64,000 nucleotides of DNA from Diploptera punctata (GCA_030220185.1 JASPKZ010009699.1:60922-124921); one strand, 5' to 3'. Shown: positions 40,523 to 52,285, numbered from the stretch's first letter. Program-made: numbers and translations. The notes: generated by a model not told the origin, from the letters alone.

Positions 40523-43165
40523 AACTAGCTCGTAAGACTATCACATATAGAGACCTAAAACATATAAACAATGCAGCTCTACTTGAAGACGCTATAAAAT
40601 TACCCTGGCATACTATATGGACTTTGCATTCTGTTGACGAAAAAGTTGAGGCATTAAATAACCTTATATTACAACTATATGACAGGACACGCTCCACTAA
40701 AAACTAAACTAGTGAAACGACACCCTGCTCCCTGGATGTCTGCTAACATTCGTGACTTGATGACTGAAAGAGACGCAGCATATCGAAATATAGAGTCGAC
40801 AAAACTGATATAAATCTTAATCACTATAAACGGTTACGAAACAAGACTACACAAACTATCAGAAACGCCAAACTTAGACATCTATACACCTTACTGAACC
40901 TATTAACAATAACCCAGATATTTGGAAAAATCTGAAATAAAATGGGTGTAGGAAGGAAAGACACACAGGTAGAAAAACTACCTGTTTCTCTGAACACACT
41001 TAATAACCATTTTACAAGCACATTCTTTACTCCTAAAGACAAAACACATACAACAAGTGAACTATTATTGGACAATCCACCAGACAGAGAACATTTCCAT
41101 TTTTCATATCTTACAGAAAATGACATAAAGAAAGCTCTCAAACGAATAAAAACAAAGCAGAAGGTACTGACCGTATAAATATCACTCTACTTAACAAAAT
41201 AATCGACGTTATACTACCTACCATAACTCATGTTTCAACTCCTCACTACAAACCTCTATATATCCCACATTAGGGAAGCAAGCAATTGTACGCCCACTCC
41301 CGAAAGTAAAAAACTCCCTAACTCCTAACGATTTTCGACCCATTAGTATTTTACCTACCCTTTCAAAAGCTTTGGAAACGATTAGTCCACAAACAACTGA
41401 CTGACTACCTAACTGAACACGAACTTTTAGATCATACCAATCAGGCTTTAGGACAGGACACAATACAAATACTGCTCTACTAAATATATGTGAAGACATA
41501 CGCGAAGCATCTGATAATCGAAAACTTACTATTCTTACACTACTTGACTTTAGTAAAGCATTTGACACGGTAGACTTGGACTTATTGTTGCTTAAACTAA
41601 AAAACCTCTCACTTTCTGACCGTGTCACGCAATGGTTCAACTCCTACCTTCGTGAGCGCCAGCAATATGTTGTAGGAAATTCTACATTACGCTCTTCTTG
41701 GACCTACCGTAAAGCGGAGTTCCACAGGGCTCGGTGCTCGGCCCATTGCTTTTTTCAATCTATATAAAACGACATATCTGACTCCCTAAAACATTGCAAA
41801 CATCATTTATTTGCGGACGACATGCAGATCTACCTTCACTCAGACAAATTTCTTTAAATGACGCGGTAAACCAAAATTAACGAGGACCTTGAACTCGCTA
41901 ACGGCGTGGACAGAGAAATATGGACTTGAATTAAATCCTAGAAAGACCAAGCAATCATTATGGGCCATCAGAGACTATTATCCTCAATTAACACAAATGC
42001 AGTATTACATGTGTCACTTAATAGGGTTCAGATCCCTTATAGTGAGACAGTAAAAAATCTAGGAGTGTTTATGGATAAACATTTAATTTGGAATAAACAA
42101 ATAAATAACATTTGCAAAACTATCTTCTCAATAATACACTCATTAAATCGTATAAGAAATTGTTTACCGTTTTCTTCTAAGAAAAATGCTAGTAGAAACA
42201 CTCGCAATGCCCCCATTTTGATTATTGTGATAACTCTTTTTACTGACCTAAATACTGTTCTTACCAAAGACTTCAACGTGTTCACAATTCTTGCATACGT
42301 TTTATTTGTGGTATACGTAGATTGATCACGTTACACCATCCCTGGAACAATTGTCATGGCTTCGTCTTCAAGATCGTAGAACCATCCATCCCTATGCCTA
42401 CTCTATAACATATTACACACATCTTTACCTTATTATTTATCACACCGCTTCACTAAACGCTCTGATACACATAACTTAGATACCCGATCCCTTGAGCACA
42501 GTGTCCTTTATATCCCTCCTCATCATACTACCTATTATTCGAAATCTTTTACGTTTTCTCTTGCTAGAACATGGAATTCACTTCCACCCTATGTCAGAGC
42601 TGCCAAACTTTACCATCCTTTCAGAAATAAATGAAATAAAATCACTAACAGAAACACAACTCACTAAATACTTTTTAAGATTAATAAGATACGTTTTTGC
42701 ATTATTTAATAAAAATAGACTTAGGATTGTTAATATATTACCTAATGCCTTGTATAAAAAGCGTAGATTAATTCATTGTAGTGTTTTTTTCTCTTCTTTT
42801 TTATACATAGTAGATTCGAGCTGTTATTCCTTTTTTATTCATTGTATCATCATTAATTTAATTTTATTGTATTTAGTTTCATTCTATTATTAGACATTAA
42901 TTTCATTATTATTCATATGACAGATAATGAATTGTTCAATAACTATTATTGTAACTTTTTTTGTATTCATATGTAACATGTTTGTCCTGTCTAATATGAC
43001 TACTATTGTAATTGTTTTTGTATTCATGTGTAACATATGTTTGTCCTGTTTTTATATGGACTATTATGTATATTTTTTTTGTATTCATATGCAACATATG
43101 CTTGTTCTGGTGAGTGGAAGAGAAGGCCACATGCCTTAACTCCACCAGGCTAAATAAATAATAAT
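40523..43165 (+). pseudogene. LINE-H (CR1/Jockey-like), most complete copy
   Basis: A 2.6 kb plus-strand relic. Readable in order: RDLKHINNAALLEDAIKLPW; SLNTLNNHFTSTFF and FSYLTENDIKKALKRIKTKQ (linker before RT); LTLLDFSKAFDTVD (RT domain A region, near 41540); GVPQGSVLGPLLFSIYIND (domain B, near 41715); LFADDMQIYLHSD with FADD at 41810-41821 (domain C); LELNPRKTKAIIMGH; VKNLGVFMDKHLIWN; LSWLRLQDRRTIH; FSLARTWNSLPPYVRAAKLY; and an AATAAATAATAAT 3' tail. Many frameshifts. The endonuclease is absent. Confidence 0.9.
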
Positions 43166-43221
43166 ATATAATAATAATAATATAAATAATAAATAATAAT
43201 AAAGTAAGTCCAGTTCACACC

Positions 43222-43805
43222 ATCATAATATAACTGGTGAATAATAGTTTTATATATTTTCAGCTTAACCGTTTTTTGAAAGGAGTGGGACATCAAAAGT
43301 CTCTGCAATGCATAATAGCATGCAGTTCCAGAATTGAGCCTATGTTAATTTCTTTGTGCATCTCATCCTATTTGTGATTATTTGTTCCTAGGTATTTGAA
43401 TTCAGCCACTTCCTCAAAATTTCCCTCATTTGTCATTAGCTGTCCATTTCCATTATATAATGTATTTTCTACGTGTGACCATATATTTAGTTTTACTGAT
43501 ATTTACTTCCAGTCCCAATTTCTTAGTGTTACTCAATAGTGTGTGCATGTTGGCCTTTAGTATCTCCTTGCTATCGGCCAGTAATACTACATCATCAGCA
43601 TAAACTAACAGCTTATTAATACCATTCAGTTGTAAGCCTTCCTCATTCTCTAAAGAATTTAATGGCATGCTCTAGTACAAAATTAATAGTATAGGAGATA
43701 TTGCAATCGTCTCCCTTCAATCAACCATTCTGGAATTCAAATGTGTCCGAAAACTGTTTGCCTACAACGCACACCCTACTCGTTGAGCCATTAGACACAT
43801 TCAAC
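43222..43805 (-). pseudogene. LINE-A RT palm fragment with YADD
   Basis: Minus-strand open piece 43668-43453 reads EEGLQLNGINKLLVYADDVV, LLADSKEILKAN and LGLEVNISKTKYMVTRRK, with YADD at 43591-43602. It continues 3' to about 43222 (YKTIILPVI region). Both ends are truncated, so it is not a standard 5'-truncated insertion: the 3' tail is missing. Confidence 0.85.
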
Positions 43806-44207
43806 ACATTAGACAACAAAAACAACAACATTGATGTTGAGAAATTTTAAAATATTATCAATCTGAATTAGTTTTATATAAATAAACTCGAAACAATCAT
43901 AATATTTGAACAGTTTCATTATGCAGGAACTATTTCAGATAGAAATGTAAAATTTACGTGCAATTTACTCATTACATGAAATAATCTCCTGACATCAGAC
44001 CTAGTGAAATCATTATGTACGGACATAGCACATACGAAAGAAAAAATAAAATACATAAGTTTTCTAAATTAAAAGTTTAAATCATATCCGGATTCGCGAA
44101 TTACGAATATAATAGGAAAACAGCAAAACTTTTAAGGTACATTTTATACAAAACGGATGTAAAAGACAGTGGTGTATCAGTTTTTTTTAGAAAAAAAGAT
44201 AAAAGTA

Positions 44208-45022
44208 CGAGGGTCGGGTCGGAAAGTAACGGACATAATTTTTTCTGCCTTGGTATTGCAGCTAGAATGTTGAAATTTCACAGAGAATAGTTTTGAAGTT
44301 TTCACTACAGATGGTATTTTTTCTCAGGTGCACCTCTTGCGAGAGAAGCTTGAACTATGCAACAGAGATGGCGCGCATGCTAATCAGTCGTCCACAGGAC
44401 GGATCGAAATGTAACGCACAAATAATTTTTTTTTAAAAAGTTTAATAGTAAAAAAAAAAGGAAAAAATCACAAATGAAACTTACATTCTTTTACCTACTT
44501 TTCGACATAGTCACCAACATTCTCACACATTTTTCCCATCGTGTTACCAGTTTTCAATATGCCCTGTTCGTATAAGTCCGTTTTGGTTGGAGTGTAGCTA
44601 TCTCCGCACTGCTGATTTCACTTCCACATCTGTCTCAAAGCGTTTGCCGGCCAGGAATCACGTGGCGAATCACTAAGGTTCACGCGTTCCCTCTTGGAAG
44701 AAGTGCACCACCTGGAGACATTGCTACGGTCCATACATCATCCCCATACACGCCACGCATGTCCCTGTGAATTCCACTGGGTTTATGCCCTTTGGCCCAC
44801 AAAAATCGAACAACACATTCTCTGTTCCTCACGGTGGACGACTGTAGCAATCGCGCCATCTTTGTTGCATAGTTTCAAGCTTCTCTCGCAGGAGGTGCAC
44901 CTGAGAAAAAAATACCATCTGTAGAGAAAACTTCAAACTATATCTCTGTGAAATTTCAACATTCTAGCTGCAATACCAAGGCAGAAAAAAAATATTGTGC
45001 GTTACTTTCCGATCCGCCCTCG
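44208..45022 (-). mobile_element. Mariner-like element with an inverted second 5' end
   Basis: Both outer ends read CGAGGG(T/C)GG(G/A)TCGGAAAGTAACG toward the middle and are flanked by TA. The inverted arms are unusually long (about 200 bases: 44208-44405 and 44826-45022). Inside, near 44400-44425, lies ACGGATCGAAATGTAACGCA, which looks like the true opposite terminus of the minus-strand element. So the left 190 bases are probably a second, inverted 5' fragment. Unit A lacks this insertion. Confidence 0.75.
44480..44860 (-). pseudogene. Mariner-like transposase remnants
   Basis: Minus strand: FLWAKGHKPSG-like and SDSPRDSW-like scraps of the N-terminal half, then KTGNTMGKMCENVGDYVEK, the typical mariner C-terminus (W-x-KC-x-E-x-x-GDYVE). 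The whole DDE core between them is deleted. Confidence 0.6.
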
Positions 45023-45362
45023 TACCTAGTTGTAAAGAAGAAACTGCATACAGTACTTCAGATCCATCTACAATTAACATAATCACTTAAGATAATAAAC
45101 ATCGCCATCATTATCAATACTAAGCTAACTTGATTATTTTTATAAAAACAGACCAATAAAACTCTGTTTTCCTGAAAATGATGGAAAAATTACTTGCACC
45201 TCTATGCAATATATCTCTTCATTTAACATTCCACTAGATAATATTTAACGTTCTCAGTTAAAAGAATTACGCAAACACCACATCTCAATATGTATTGTAT
45301 GGTCGAATTTCAATTATATAAAAATTAATCCAGCAATTAAGCAAATTAAGTTAAGTTAAGCA

Positions 45363-47343
45363 TTACAAATTATACCACACCTTACAGATAACAGAATAAT
45401 TGTTTAGAAAAACTAACTCTATAATAAAAGCAGCAATACTAAATAAATACCCAATAACAAGATACCAAATGGCGACGGTCATGTGGAACATAGACAGAGG
45501 TACATAAGTATATATAGAAGTTTTTTCCAATCTCTTTCCACGTATCCAACCAGATGGATCTAAAAATATTTCAACAATTTTATCCACAATTCCAGCTTCC
45601 ACTAAACTATTTGTTGCCTGTTAACCCGCTTCAACAAATGGATTCCTGGCGTACATATTCAATGTTCTATGTAAACTTACACCTTCCTCTGTAAACTTAT
45701 GGAATACTGAAGTAGAATCCTCAGGGAAATATAACTGTGAAACGTACAAAAACCGTTCTTCAGTTGTTAACGCTGCCACACTTGAAATTACGAAAACAAG
45801 CATGTAACAGTTGACAATCGTTATGATACTTCAAAACTTTTGGTTTGTTTGTGTATATCATTATATTGTTTTCTGATAAAACGATTTTGGTGTTAATGCT
45901 AAAAGTAAATTCGATTGTTCCAATTCATCAAAAGTATTTATTTGATGCATTTTTCCAGGATCTGTAAAAATAGCTTGTCATAAAAGTTTGAAAAATAAGA
46001 GTTAGAGCAACTGATGTTAGTACCCATGTTATGAAAATTATTCTAACCGATTGTTTTTCTTTGATATGTACATCAATAGGAATGTTCAGAAACACACCCA
46101 AAGATATAAAAATACATTTAAAATATCAGTTTTCTTGGATGTATTGATACACTTCATCGTTGTTGATATAAAAATGAGACTTGATATAATCAATATCCAC
46201 GTTTCAAATTTGAAAACTTTTGTTATGTGTTGACCAATGAGGATGTGGATGCAGAACGAGGCACAATCCAAGTATATACTTCAGTATAGTACCTTGGCAT
46301 ATAGTTTATTGTGTTTGTACTAGAATAACCAAATGGATGCCCTAATATAATCCTATTTCTTGGTGAATCAACCCCTTTCTGTTATATTTCTTGTTTCAAT
46401 GTCTAATTTATTTGCAATTATTGATATTAATGTATAATCAATACCACCACTCTTAGATTACCACCATTGAAAATATTGAATACGGTGGATTGTGAACACC
46501 AGCTATGTGAAATTTACATTTCTATCAGATGTTTCTACTGTTGTCTTATATATTTGTTTTGAACATATTATTTTCAGTGCATCACTGTAAACTGGTACTT
46601 TTTTCAAATTACCACATCCATCTGATGGCCACGTTAAGATTTTTAGGTACTTACTTCGTATCTCGATAAATTACAATTGAATTTCGTAAAGAAAATTTCA
46701 TTTAAAAATTCATAAACAGGGTTTATATTTGATGTTATATCTAATATTATTATCATTACCTTTGCTCTCTGAAAAGATAGATTTGACATCAATCTGTCAT
46801 TAGTGTTTATTTATACCTTTTACTTTTCTTCCTTGATAATAAATATAAATGCATCAAATGTTTCAGTTTCATGTCTGCATCTGCTGTTAATATCATCAAC
46901 TGTAATTGTCCACGCTGATATTGAATGAATATGTTTCAAAATTTTGCTTTGAATGTCTTTTAAATGTTGTTTTTGAAGTCAAGTTGAAAATCGCATTGTA
47001 ATGTGTGTAAAGAATAGGATGTTTGTTGAAAAAGTTCGTCTCTAGACCATTTCAAATCCTAACAAATTTATACCATATGAACATATGCTTTGATTCGTTC
47101 TGAATGTGTCGTTTTGTTCTCAAGTTGGTTTGCTGAATGCGATGGCCAGTTAGATTATACTCAGGCGGAATTGTCATTAATATATTCCCCTTCTTTTGGA
47201 AAGAAAATTTTAGATATGGCTCCAACACAGTGTACCATATCTTCTTCAAGTAAAGAACTCATATTTTCCAGAGACCTAAAACCATTTCTATGTGTCTGTA
47301 ACAACGTAAAAATATTTTTAACTTCAACCAGTTTCAAGAACAT
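45363..47343 (-). pseudogene. Divergent ionotropic receptor pseudogene, copy 2
   Basis: Paralogue of the 25.2-27.15 kb pseudogene with the same domain order. Readable pieces: VKNIFTLLQTHRNGFRSLEN; the 46.5 kb S1 region (degraded); TM1 FETWILIISSLIFISTTMK; IFITWVLTSVALTLIFQTFM (TM2); STSVFHKFTEEGVSLHRTLN with MYARNPFVEAG (S2); EAGIVDKIVEIFLDPSGWIR; and YLVIGYLFSIAAFIIELVF (TM3). Lesions differ from copy 1: one extra T near 46695, one extra T near 45785 and a lost base near 45612. The frame is intact where copy 1 has its 25925 deletion. Confidence 0.85.
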
Positions 47344-47504
47344 TATAAAAATATAGTTATATTAGAACAATAAAAAATTACCTTTGTCGTAATTCCAGTA
47401 CAATATTCAGCAATGTATCTGGAATGCAAATCTGTTCAATAAAAACCACACACCAATGACACGAAAATAAAAACAAAAGGAGAAACATAGCCCAAATTGA
47501 TTCC

Positions 47505-47818
47505 GACGTGTGTTTCGTCCTTGAAGAGGACATCTATCCATCTTCGGGTTTTTACAGCTGCTGCCGTCTTCCCGTGCCAAACCTCCAGAGCCTATACGAT
47601 CTTGGGCATCTTCAATGCTTAGCCCTCTTGCTTGCATTAATGTATTCGTGTTTTCTTTCCATGTTAACTTCGGTCTCCCTCTCTTCCTCCTTCTGGTCGG
47701 ATGCCATTGATATAGTTGATTTGGTCACCGCTCATCTTCCATTCTTAAAACATGTCCTAACCACTTTAATTCCTTCTCCTCAATTGTTTCAAACTGTCCT
47801 TGAACATGACATCATCAG
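47505..47818 (-). ncRNA. Hammerhead-like core split by a LINE insertion
   Basis: Minus strand: CTGATGA at 47818-47812, then the LINE-B insert, then GATGTCCTCTTCAAGGACGA with GAAAC (47516-47512), ACAC and GTC followed by GGAATC. Ignoring the insertion, stem II is GTCCT/AGGAC with a CTTCA loop. The insertion duplicates GTCCTTGAA-GA-GACATC-like sequence on both sides. Confidence 0.5.
47517..47813 (-). mobile_element. LINE-B, strongly 5'-truncated, inserted in a ribozyme-like core
   Basis: The insert 47535-47795 matches LINE-B at 11.8 kb (RPKLTWKENTNTLMQARG-like, LGHVLRMEDER). It is flanked by imperfect 18-base duplications (47517-47534 and 47796-47813; 16 of 18 bases agree). Confidence 0.75.
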
Positions 47819-48588
47819 AGTAATCACGTCAAAGTAAAAACACTGATCATTAATGTGATCAGCAGATAAATCAATTCCTACCACAATGTTAAAAGATTAC
47901 TTGTACTGATACCATTGTGGAATCAATTTTACTGTGTCAAAGGGTTACTTGTATTGATATAATATGAGAAGCTAGCGAGGGGGTTAGATGGGATGTATCA
48001 CATTACTGCATACCTACCGACTTATGAAGGGAGCTCTGTCATGTAGAAATAAAGACGCAGTAAACAATGTTTCTATTTAGTAAAGAAGTGAAGTTACTGT
48101 AGAGTACGTCGTTAGTTGATATTGCGTGTACCACATCTTAGTGAAATGAAATACCACTCAAAATTAAATAAATGTGCATGCGATAGGGCAATATTTTACT
48201 TAGAACGTTTAATTATGTTATAAGCAATGCATAACCTAAGTTTATTTTATTGTATTTTGTAGCTAAATTCAACCAGAATGATACTTTTTATTTGCCTACG
48301 CAATTCTACGATCAATCCCCAATAAATTAGGATCAATAATTGCCCTCGTAATGTCTATTGCCACCCTATTCATATTTCCTTTTTTTTTAATTCCAACTTC
48401 CGAGGAATCCAATTTTACCTAATATTGATTCCTAATGTTTAAATTACAGACGAATCGACCGATAGGTTTGCAGATATATGATACGTCCCATCCCATCCTC
48501 TCCAGTTTGCTCTAATACAGTCAAGATCAGTTCGAGAACCGGTAAGTCATTGGCATTGTGGAACAAATTCCGCTCTATAGTGGTCGCC

Positions 48589-48627
48589 CTGATGATGTCC
48601 TGTTCAAGGACGAAACACATATATCGA
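48589..48627 (+). ncRNA. Hammerhead-like core, right arm of copy 3
   Basis: Best core of this family: CTGATGA (48589-48595), T, perfect stem II GTCCT/AGGAC with loop GTTCA (48597-48611), GAAAC (48612-48616), ACATATATC. ATC stands where other copies have GTC, so stem III is weakened. Stem I (GCC before, GAAATC after) pairs poorly. Confidence 0.5.
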
Positions 48628-48834
48628 AATCAATTCGAGTATGTTTCTTGTTTTGTTTCATAACTTTTACTGATACCTCTGTTTTTAATTGAATATATTT
48701 GCATCCCAGATTGTTTCATGACTCTTTTAGAGGAATTACTACTAAAGTAAATTATTTTTATATATAATTAATTTCAGCAAAGTTACGCCTGACTCCATTA
48801 ACTACAGTTATATTTATAAAGTAGGCCTAATAAC

Positions 48835-48970
48835 CGACGTGCGCTGCTGCGCCTAAATAAATGAAAATTAATGTGCTTTTATGTTTAGTTGAATACGTAA
48901 AAGGAAATATAATTATAAATTTATATTTTTAGATACCCCGTGCTGATTACCCGGCGTTTCCACTCTATAG
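48835..48970 (-). mobile_element. Helitron-like 3' end, inverted copy
   Basis: The reverse complement reads ACGCCGGGTAATCAGCACGG, then an A/T-rich stretch and GCGCAGCAGCGCAC, matching 50165-50300 on the plus strand. It is adjacent to the right arm of the palindromic hammerhead element. Confidence 0.5.
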
Positions 48971-49109
48971 AGATAGATCACTTTCGCACTCAATTCTGTA
49001 TTAAATTGTTAATATTTAGTTCTTGCAATGTTATTTTGCATTCAAATTGGCTGTATATGATTCAATAGGACGAGAGATTAAAATTGTAAGGGGTAGTGAC
49101 GTGTGTATA

Positions 49110-49305
49110 ACCTCTCCTACCCAATTCTCATCCTCACCTTCTCGTGGTACAACCTGTTTTCACAAACGAGGCTCTGAGGACCGAGTCACGGCGGTATAAC
49201 CGTTCCATCAGGTACTGAGTAAATGCGGTATCCTAATGTCTGTCCAGAGACTAAAAGGTAGCAGCCCTACCACTGGACTACTTAGCGTCGGGCCAGTAAC
49301 CTGTC
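49110..49305 (-). repeat. Possible tRNA-derived SINE fragment
   Basis: Minus strand has CTAAGTAGTCCAGTGGTAGG, an A-box-like sequence, followed by CTCTGGACAGACATTAGGAT. No convincing B box or partner copy in the window. Confidence 0.35.
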
Positions 49306-49309
49306 CTAA

Positions 49310-49475
49310 GGAACTTCAAAACTACTTTCAAGTCTCAACACGAAACTGCAGGAAGAAGAAGACCAGGACGTCCACTCAAAAGACTTCTGGATGGTGTTTC
49401 TCTTGAGGCCGAAACAGGTCAACAAATGGCCTAAATTCGTGAATGTACTATGATGATGATGATGATGATGATGAT
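49310..49475 (+). pseudogene. LINE 3' end with GAT tail
   Basis: GGAAGAAGAAGACCAGGACG, CTCAAAAGACTTCTGGATGG and GCCGAAACAGGTCAACAAAT encode an RKKTRTSTQKT / LLDGVSLEAETGQQ-like LINE C-terminus. It ends in a GAT repeat (49450-49474). Confidence 0.6.
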
Positions 49476-49654
49476 ATAATAAAGGTAATAGCATGGAAAT
49501 GAACGTTATGTGCTTTTTTGTATATTTTTTTATTTTTTTTTTCGGTTTCCTTACAATTTGTAGTTTGTGGATTGGATCTCTTTTCGGGCAACTATTCAAT
49601 TATGCATCATACCCGTTTTTTTTGCGAAAAATCATTTATACGCCTTTCTTTCTA

Positions 49655-50310
49655 GTCGCATCATATCTTCTAATATATAAAAATGAATGTTTGTTTGTTT
49701 GTTGGTTTGTTTGTTTGTTAGTACTTTACGCGCGGCCATACCGGTTGATTAGATCATGATGATGTTTTTTGCCAACTGTTCAGGAGATTCCCAGGATGAA
49801 CATGTGCTATAAGAGAGTTGAGATACTCAACTCCTACACCCTTAAAAGCACCCTTTGTAGTGAAAAACGTGAGAAAGTCCCTTTCTTTATCCTCAAGTGG
49901 CTTACGCTGCCTAAACCATAACAAATACAAAATTAATGTATACAGAATTGAATATATCGAAAACCTCTACAAAAAATTCCGCGACAGCATATGTTTATCT
50001 TTTACAGATATAACACAATAGCCATTTTTGTGTTTCATTGATGCCAAGGAGATCGGGATAAGAAGATACCCGGGCAAACAGCGCACGGCGGGTATTCTTT
50101 TAAGGATAACTCAAAATAACGAATTTTGTATGTCAGCTTATTTATGTCGAGTACATCGGAATGTGTAGATTTCCGGGCAACGCCGGTTAATCAGCACGGG
50201 ATATCTAAAAATAATAAAGATATAAATTTATATTTATTTTTCCTTTTACTTATTCAACTAAAACACATCATATTTATGCGTAGCAGCGCACGCCGGGTAT
50301 TAGATAGTGT
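49655..50310 (+). mobile_element. Helitron-like element
   Basis: The start CTTCTAATATATAAAAATGA followed by repeated TGTTTG matches the 5' style of insect Helitrons. The 3' side has several short GC-rich hairpin-like words (GCACGGCGGGTATTC near 50085, AACGCCGGTTAATCAGCACG near 50177, GCGTAGCAGCGCACGCCGGG near 50279) ending TATTAGAT. No Rep/helicase protein, so it would be non-autonomous. The canonical CTRR end is not clear. Confidence 0.5.
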
Positions 50311-50805
50311 ATAATAGATTCTTACCCATGCAGTTGAGATGAAATTATATTACGTAACATACAGAAATATGTATTTTAAAGCCAACATGATTATTGTAAT
50401 TCTTTGCTGGTTAACAAAAAATTCAGAGAAAATTTAACAAATCAACTGATTTAAATTCTAGCTACTTTCATTATGTACCCTTCTAACTTGTAACTCGGTG
50501 AATTAGTGTTTTTAATATAGGGTATGTAAATATTGTAAGTAATAATTTGTTGATTAAATTATTCAATTATATTAATTATTTTAGTAATCTATTGTGTTAG
50601 GAAGACAGAAAACAAGATGAAATATTTTTAAGTTAATCTATATTATTTGAGTAAACACATTTCACAAATTAATATTGAAGTACACGTAATAATGAAATGA
50701 AGGATGGTTCATAATGAAATTATAAATGTTTTGTTTCTATTGAAACACATATAATGTGTAACATCTAATAAATTTTTTATGTTTATAAATACTATTTTTT
50801 ATTCA

Positions 50806-51112
50806 ATGCCCCAGATTGTCATTTCGACATTTCTGGTTTCTCTCCTGACATTGGCGTAATTGTAACCCACTTCGGAATTTGCGGCACCTAGAAGACGGAG
50901 TTGCATTACCCCGATGATATGATGGGTGATACATGAAAATGAAGCGCCTGGAGAGTTCTTAACCTAAACTTAACCAAAATTCCAGATTATTGTCAACCAC
51001 TGGAATAATTCCCTTTAAGGAAAAATTCCTATGGTTTGACTGGGAATCGAACCCGAAACCTCATAAACAGTAGTCAGAAACGCTGACCACTAGCCCATGT
51101 GGCTGGTACATA
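50806..51112 (-). mobile_element. SINE-5, full copy
   Basis: Minus-strand head CACATGGGCTAGTGGTCAGC (A box) and TTTCGGGTTCGATTCCCAGT (B box) near 51040-51105, body down to CAGAAATGTCGAAATGACAA. It sits at the right edge of duplication unit B, and a partial body occurs in unit A at 28.4 kb. Confidence 0.75.
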
Positions 51113-51129
51113 TAAATGAAAAATGTAAT

Positions 51130-51962
51130 TACTCTTACTTACTCACTGGCACTATCGAACCCGTAGGTTCATGGCCGCGCGGACATAAGCTCTCCATACA
51201 CCCCTATCCTGAGCTAATGCTTTCCAATCATTCCCTGTATAATCTACTTCCCTCAAGTCATAGTTAATGTTGTTCTCCCATCTCATTCTTGGTCTACCAA
51301 CTGGGCGTTTTCCCTCTGGCTTCCCTATAAAAAGCTTCCATGCACGTCTCTTCATTCCCCATACGTGCAACATGTCCTGCCCATCGCAGTCTACGAGACT
51401 TAACTGTACTTATTATATCTGGCTACCTATGAAGACCTTGCAGTTCATTGTTATGTAGTCTTCTCCATTCACCTGTCTGTTCATCTCTCTTTGGTCCAAA
51501 AATTGTCCTAAGAATTGTATTCTCAAAAACTCGTAATCTCATTTCCTCCCTTAAAGTAAGAGTCCATGTTTCGCATCCATATAATATAACTGGTAGAATA
51601 ATAGTTTTATATATTTTCAGTTTAACGTTTTTTGAAAGGAGTTGGGACATCAAGAGTCTCTGCAATGCATAATAGCACGCATTTCCAGAATTGAGCCTAT
51701 GTTTAATTTCTTTGTGCATCTCATTCCTATTTGTGATTATTGTTCCTAGGTATTTGAATTCAGCCACTTCCTCAAAATTTCCCTCATTTGTAATTAGCTG
51801 TCCATTTCCATTATATAATGCATTTCTACGTGTGACCATATATTTAGTTTCATTGATATTTACTTCCAGTCCTACTTTCTTAGTGTTACTCAACAGTGTG
51901 TGCGTGTTGTCCTTTAGTATCTGCTTGGTGTCAGCCAATAGTAACAAATGTAATACTAACAA
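51130..51962 (-). pseudogene. LINE-A, 0.8 kb 3' copy
   Basis: Terminus TTACTCACTGGCACTATCGA near 51138. The 179-codon open piece 51962-51423 reads LLLADTKQILKDNTHTLLSN, KYMVTRRNALYNGNGQLITN, EFKYLGTIITNRNEMHKEIK, VILYGCETWTLTLRE and FGPKRDEQTGEWRRLHNNEL. After a frameshift near 51375, MRWENNINYDLREVDYTGND and YVRAAMNLRVR follow (51373-51152). The next best preserved LINE-A after 18.3 kb. Confidence 0.9.
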
Positions 51963-52285
51963 TAATACTGATAATGCTTTTATTTAGTCAATTCTGGAAA
52001 AGACAAAGGGTAGATATCCTCCGCACCACATTCGCTCATATATAGGCATACAGGTTCCGTTACACAAATTTGTTTTTCTTTTAATATTTTCCATACAATT
52101 TTATGTCGTTATATTATGTTTTTTTTTGCAAGATAGTGAGTTCTATCGTTTTGCAACCCCGAAATTTAGGGAATTGAACTTTCACTCCTGAGCACGGAAT
52201 AAGCAACCATACTTTTTTCACTCACACTACAATTCTTCTCATCCATCCACTTTCTGAATTAAATGTTTTTTTTTCATATATCTAG
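51963..52285. other. Spacer, nothing recognised
   Basis: AT-rich with T runs. No gene. Confidence 0.4.

Larger units (their letters stand above)
47320..48835. mobile_element. Palindromic hammerhead element, copy 3 (in unit B)
   Basis: The left arm (47320-47534 plus 47796-47818, reverse sense) and the right arm (48589-48835) are inverted repeats. The left arm's reverse complement reads ATCAATTTGGGCTATGTTTC, ATTTGCATTCCAGAT and GGAATTAC; the right arm reads ATCAATTCGAGTATGTTTCT, ATTTGCATCCCAGAT and GGAATTACTAC. The centre (47819-48588) is about 770 bases, much larger than in copies 1 and 2. Confidence 0.65.
38350..50805. repeat. Segmental duplication, unit B
   Basis: Counterpart of unit A (24181-30555) in the same orientation. 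Insertions absent from unit A include the 38.7-43.8 kb LINE block, the mariner-like block at 44.2-45.0 kb, LINE-B at 47.5 kb and Helitron-like pieces at 48.8-50.3 kb. Confidence 0.85.

Noticed and set aside
42936..43145. Short open frame with repeated HMNTKK/HEYKN-like peptides as a small gene
   Set aside because: It is antisense to the LINE-H 3' untranslated region, which contains a diverged GTATTCATATGTAACATG-type internal repeat.
48478..48663. 61-codon frame as a small gene
   Set aside because: It overlaps the right-arm ribozyme-like core and arm of the palindromic element and is not open in the other two copies.
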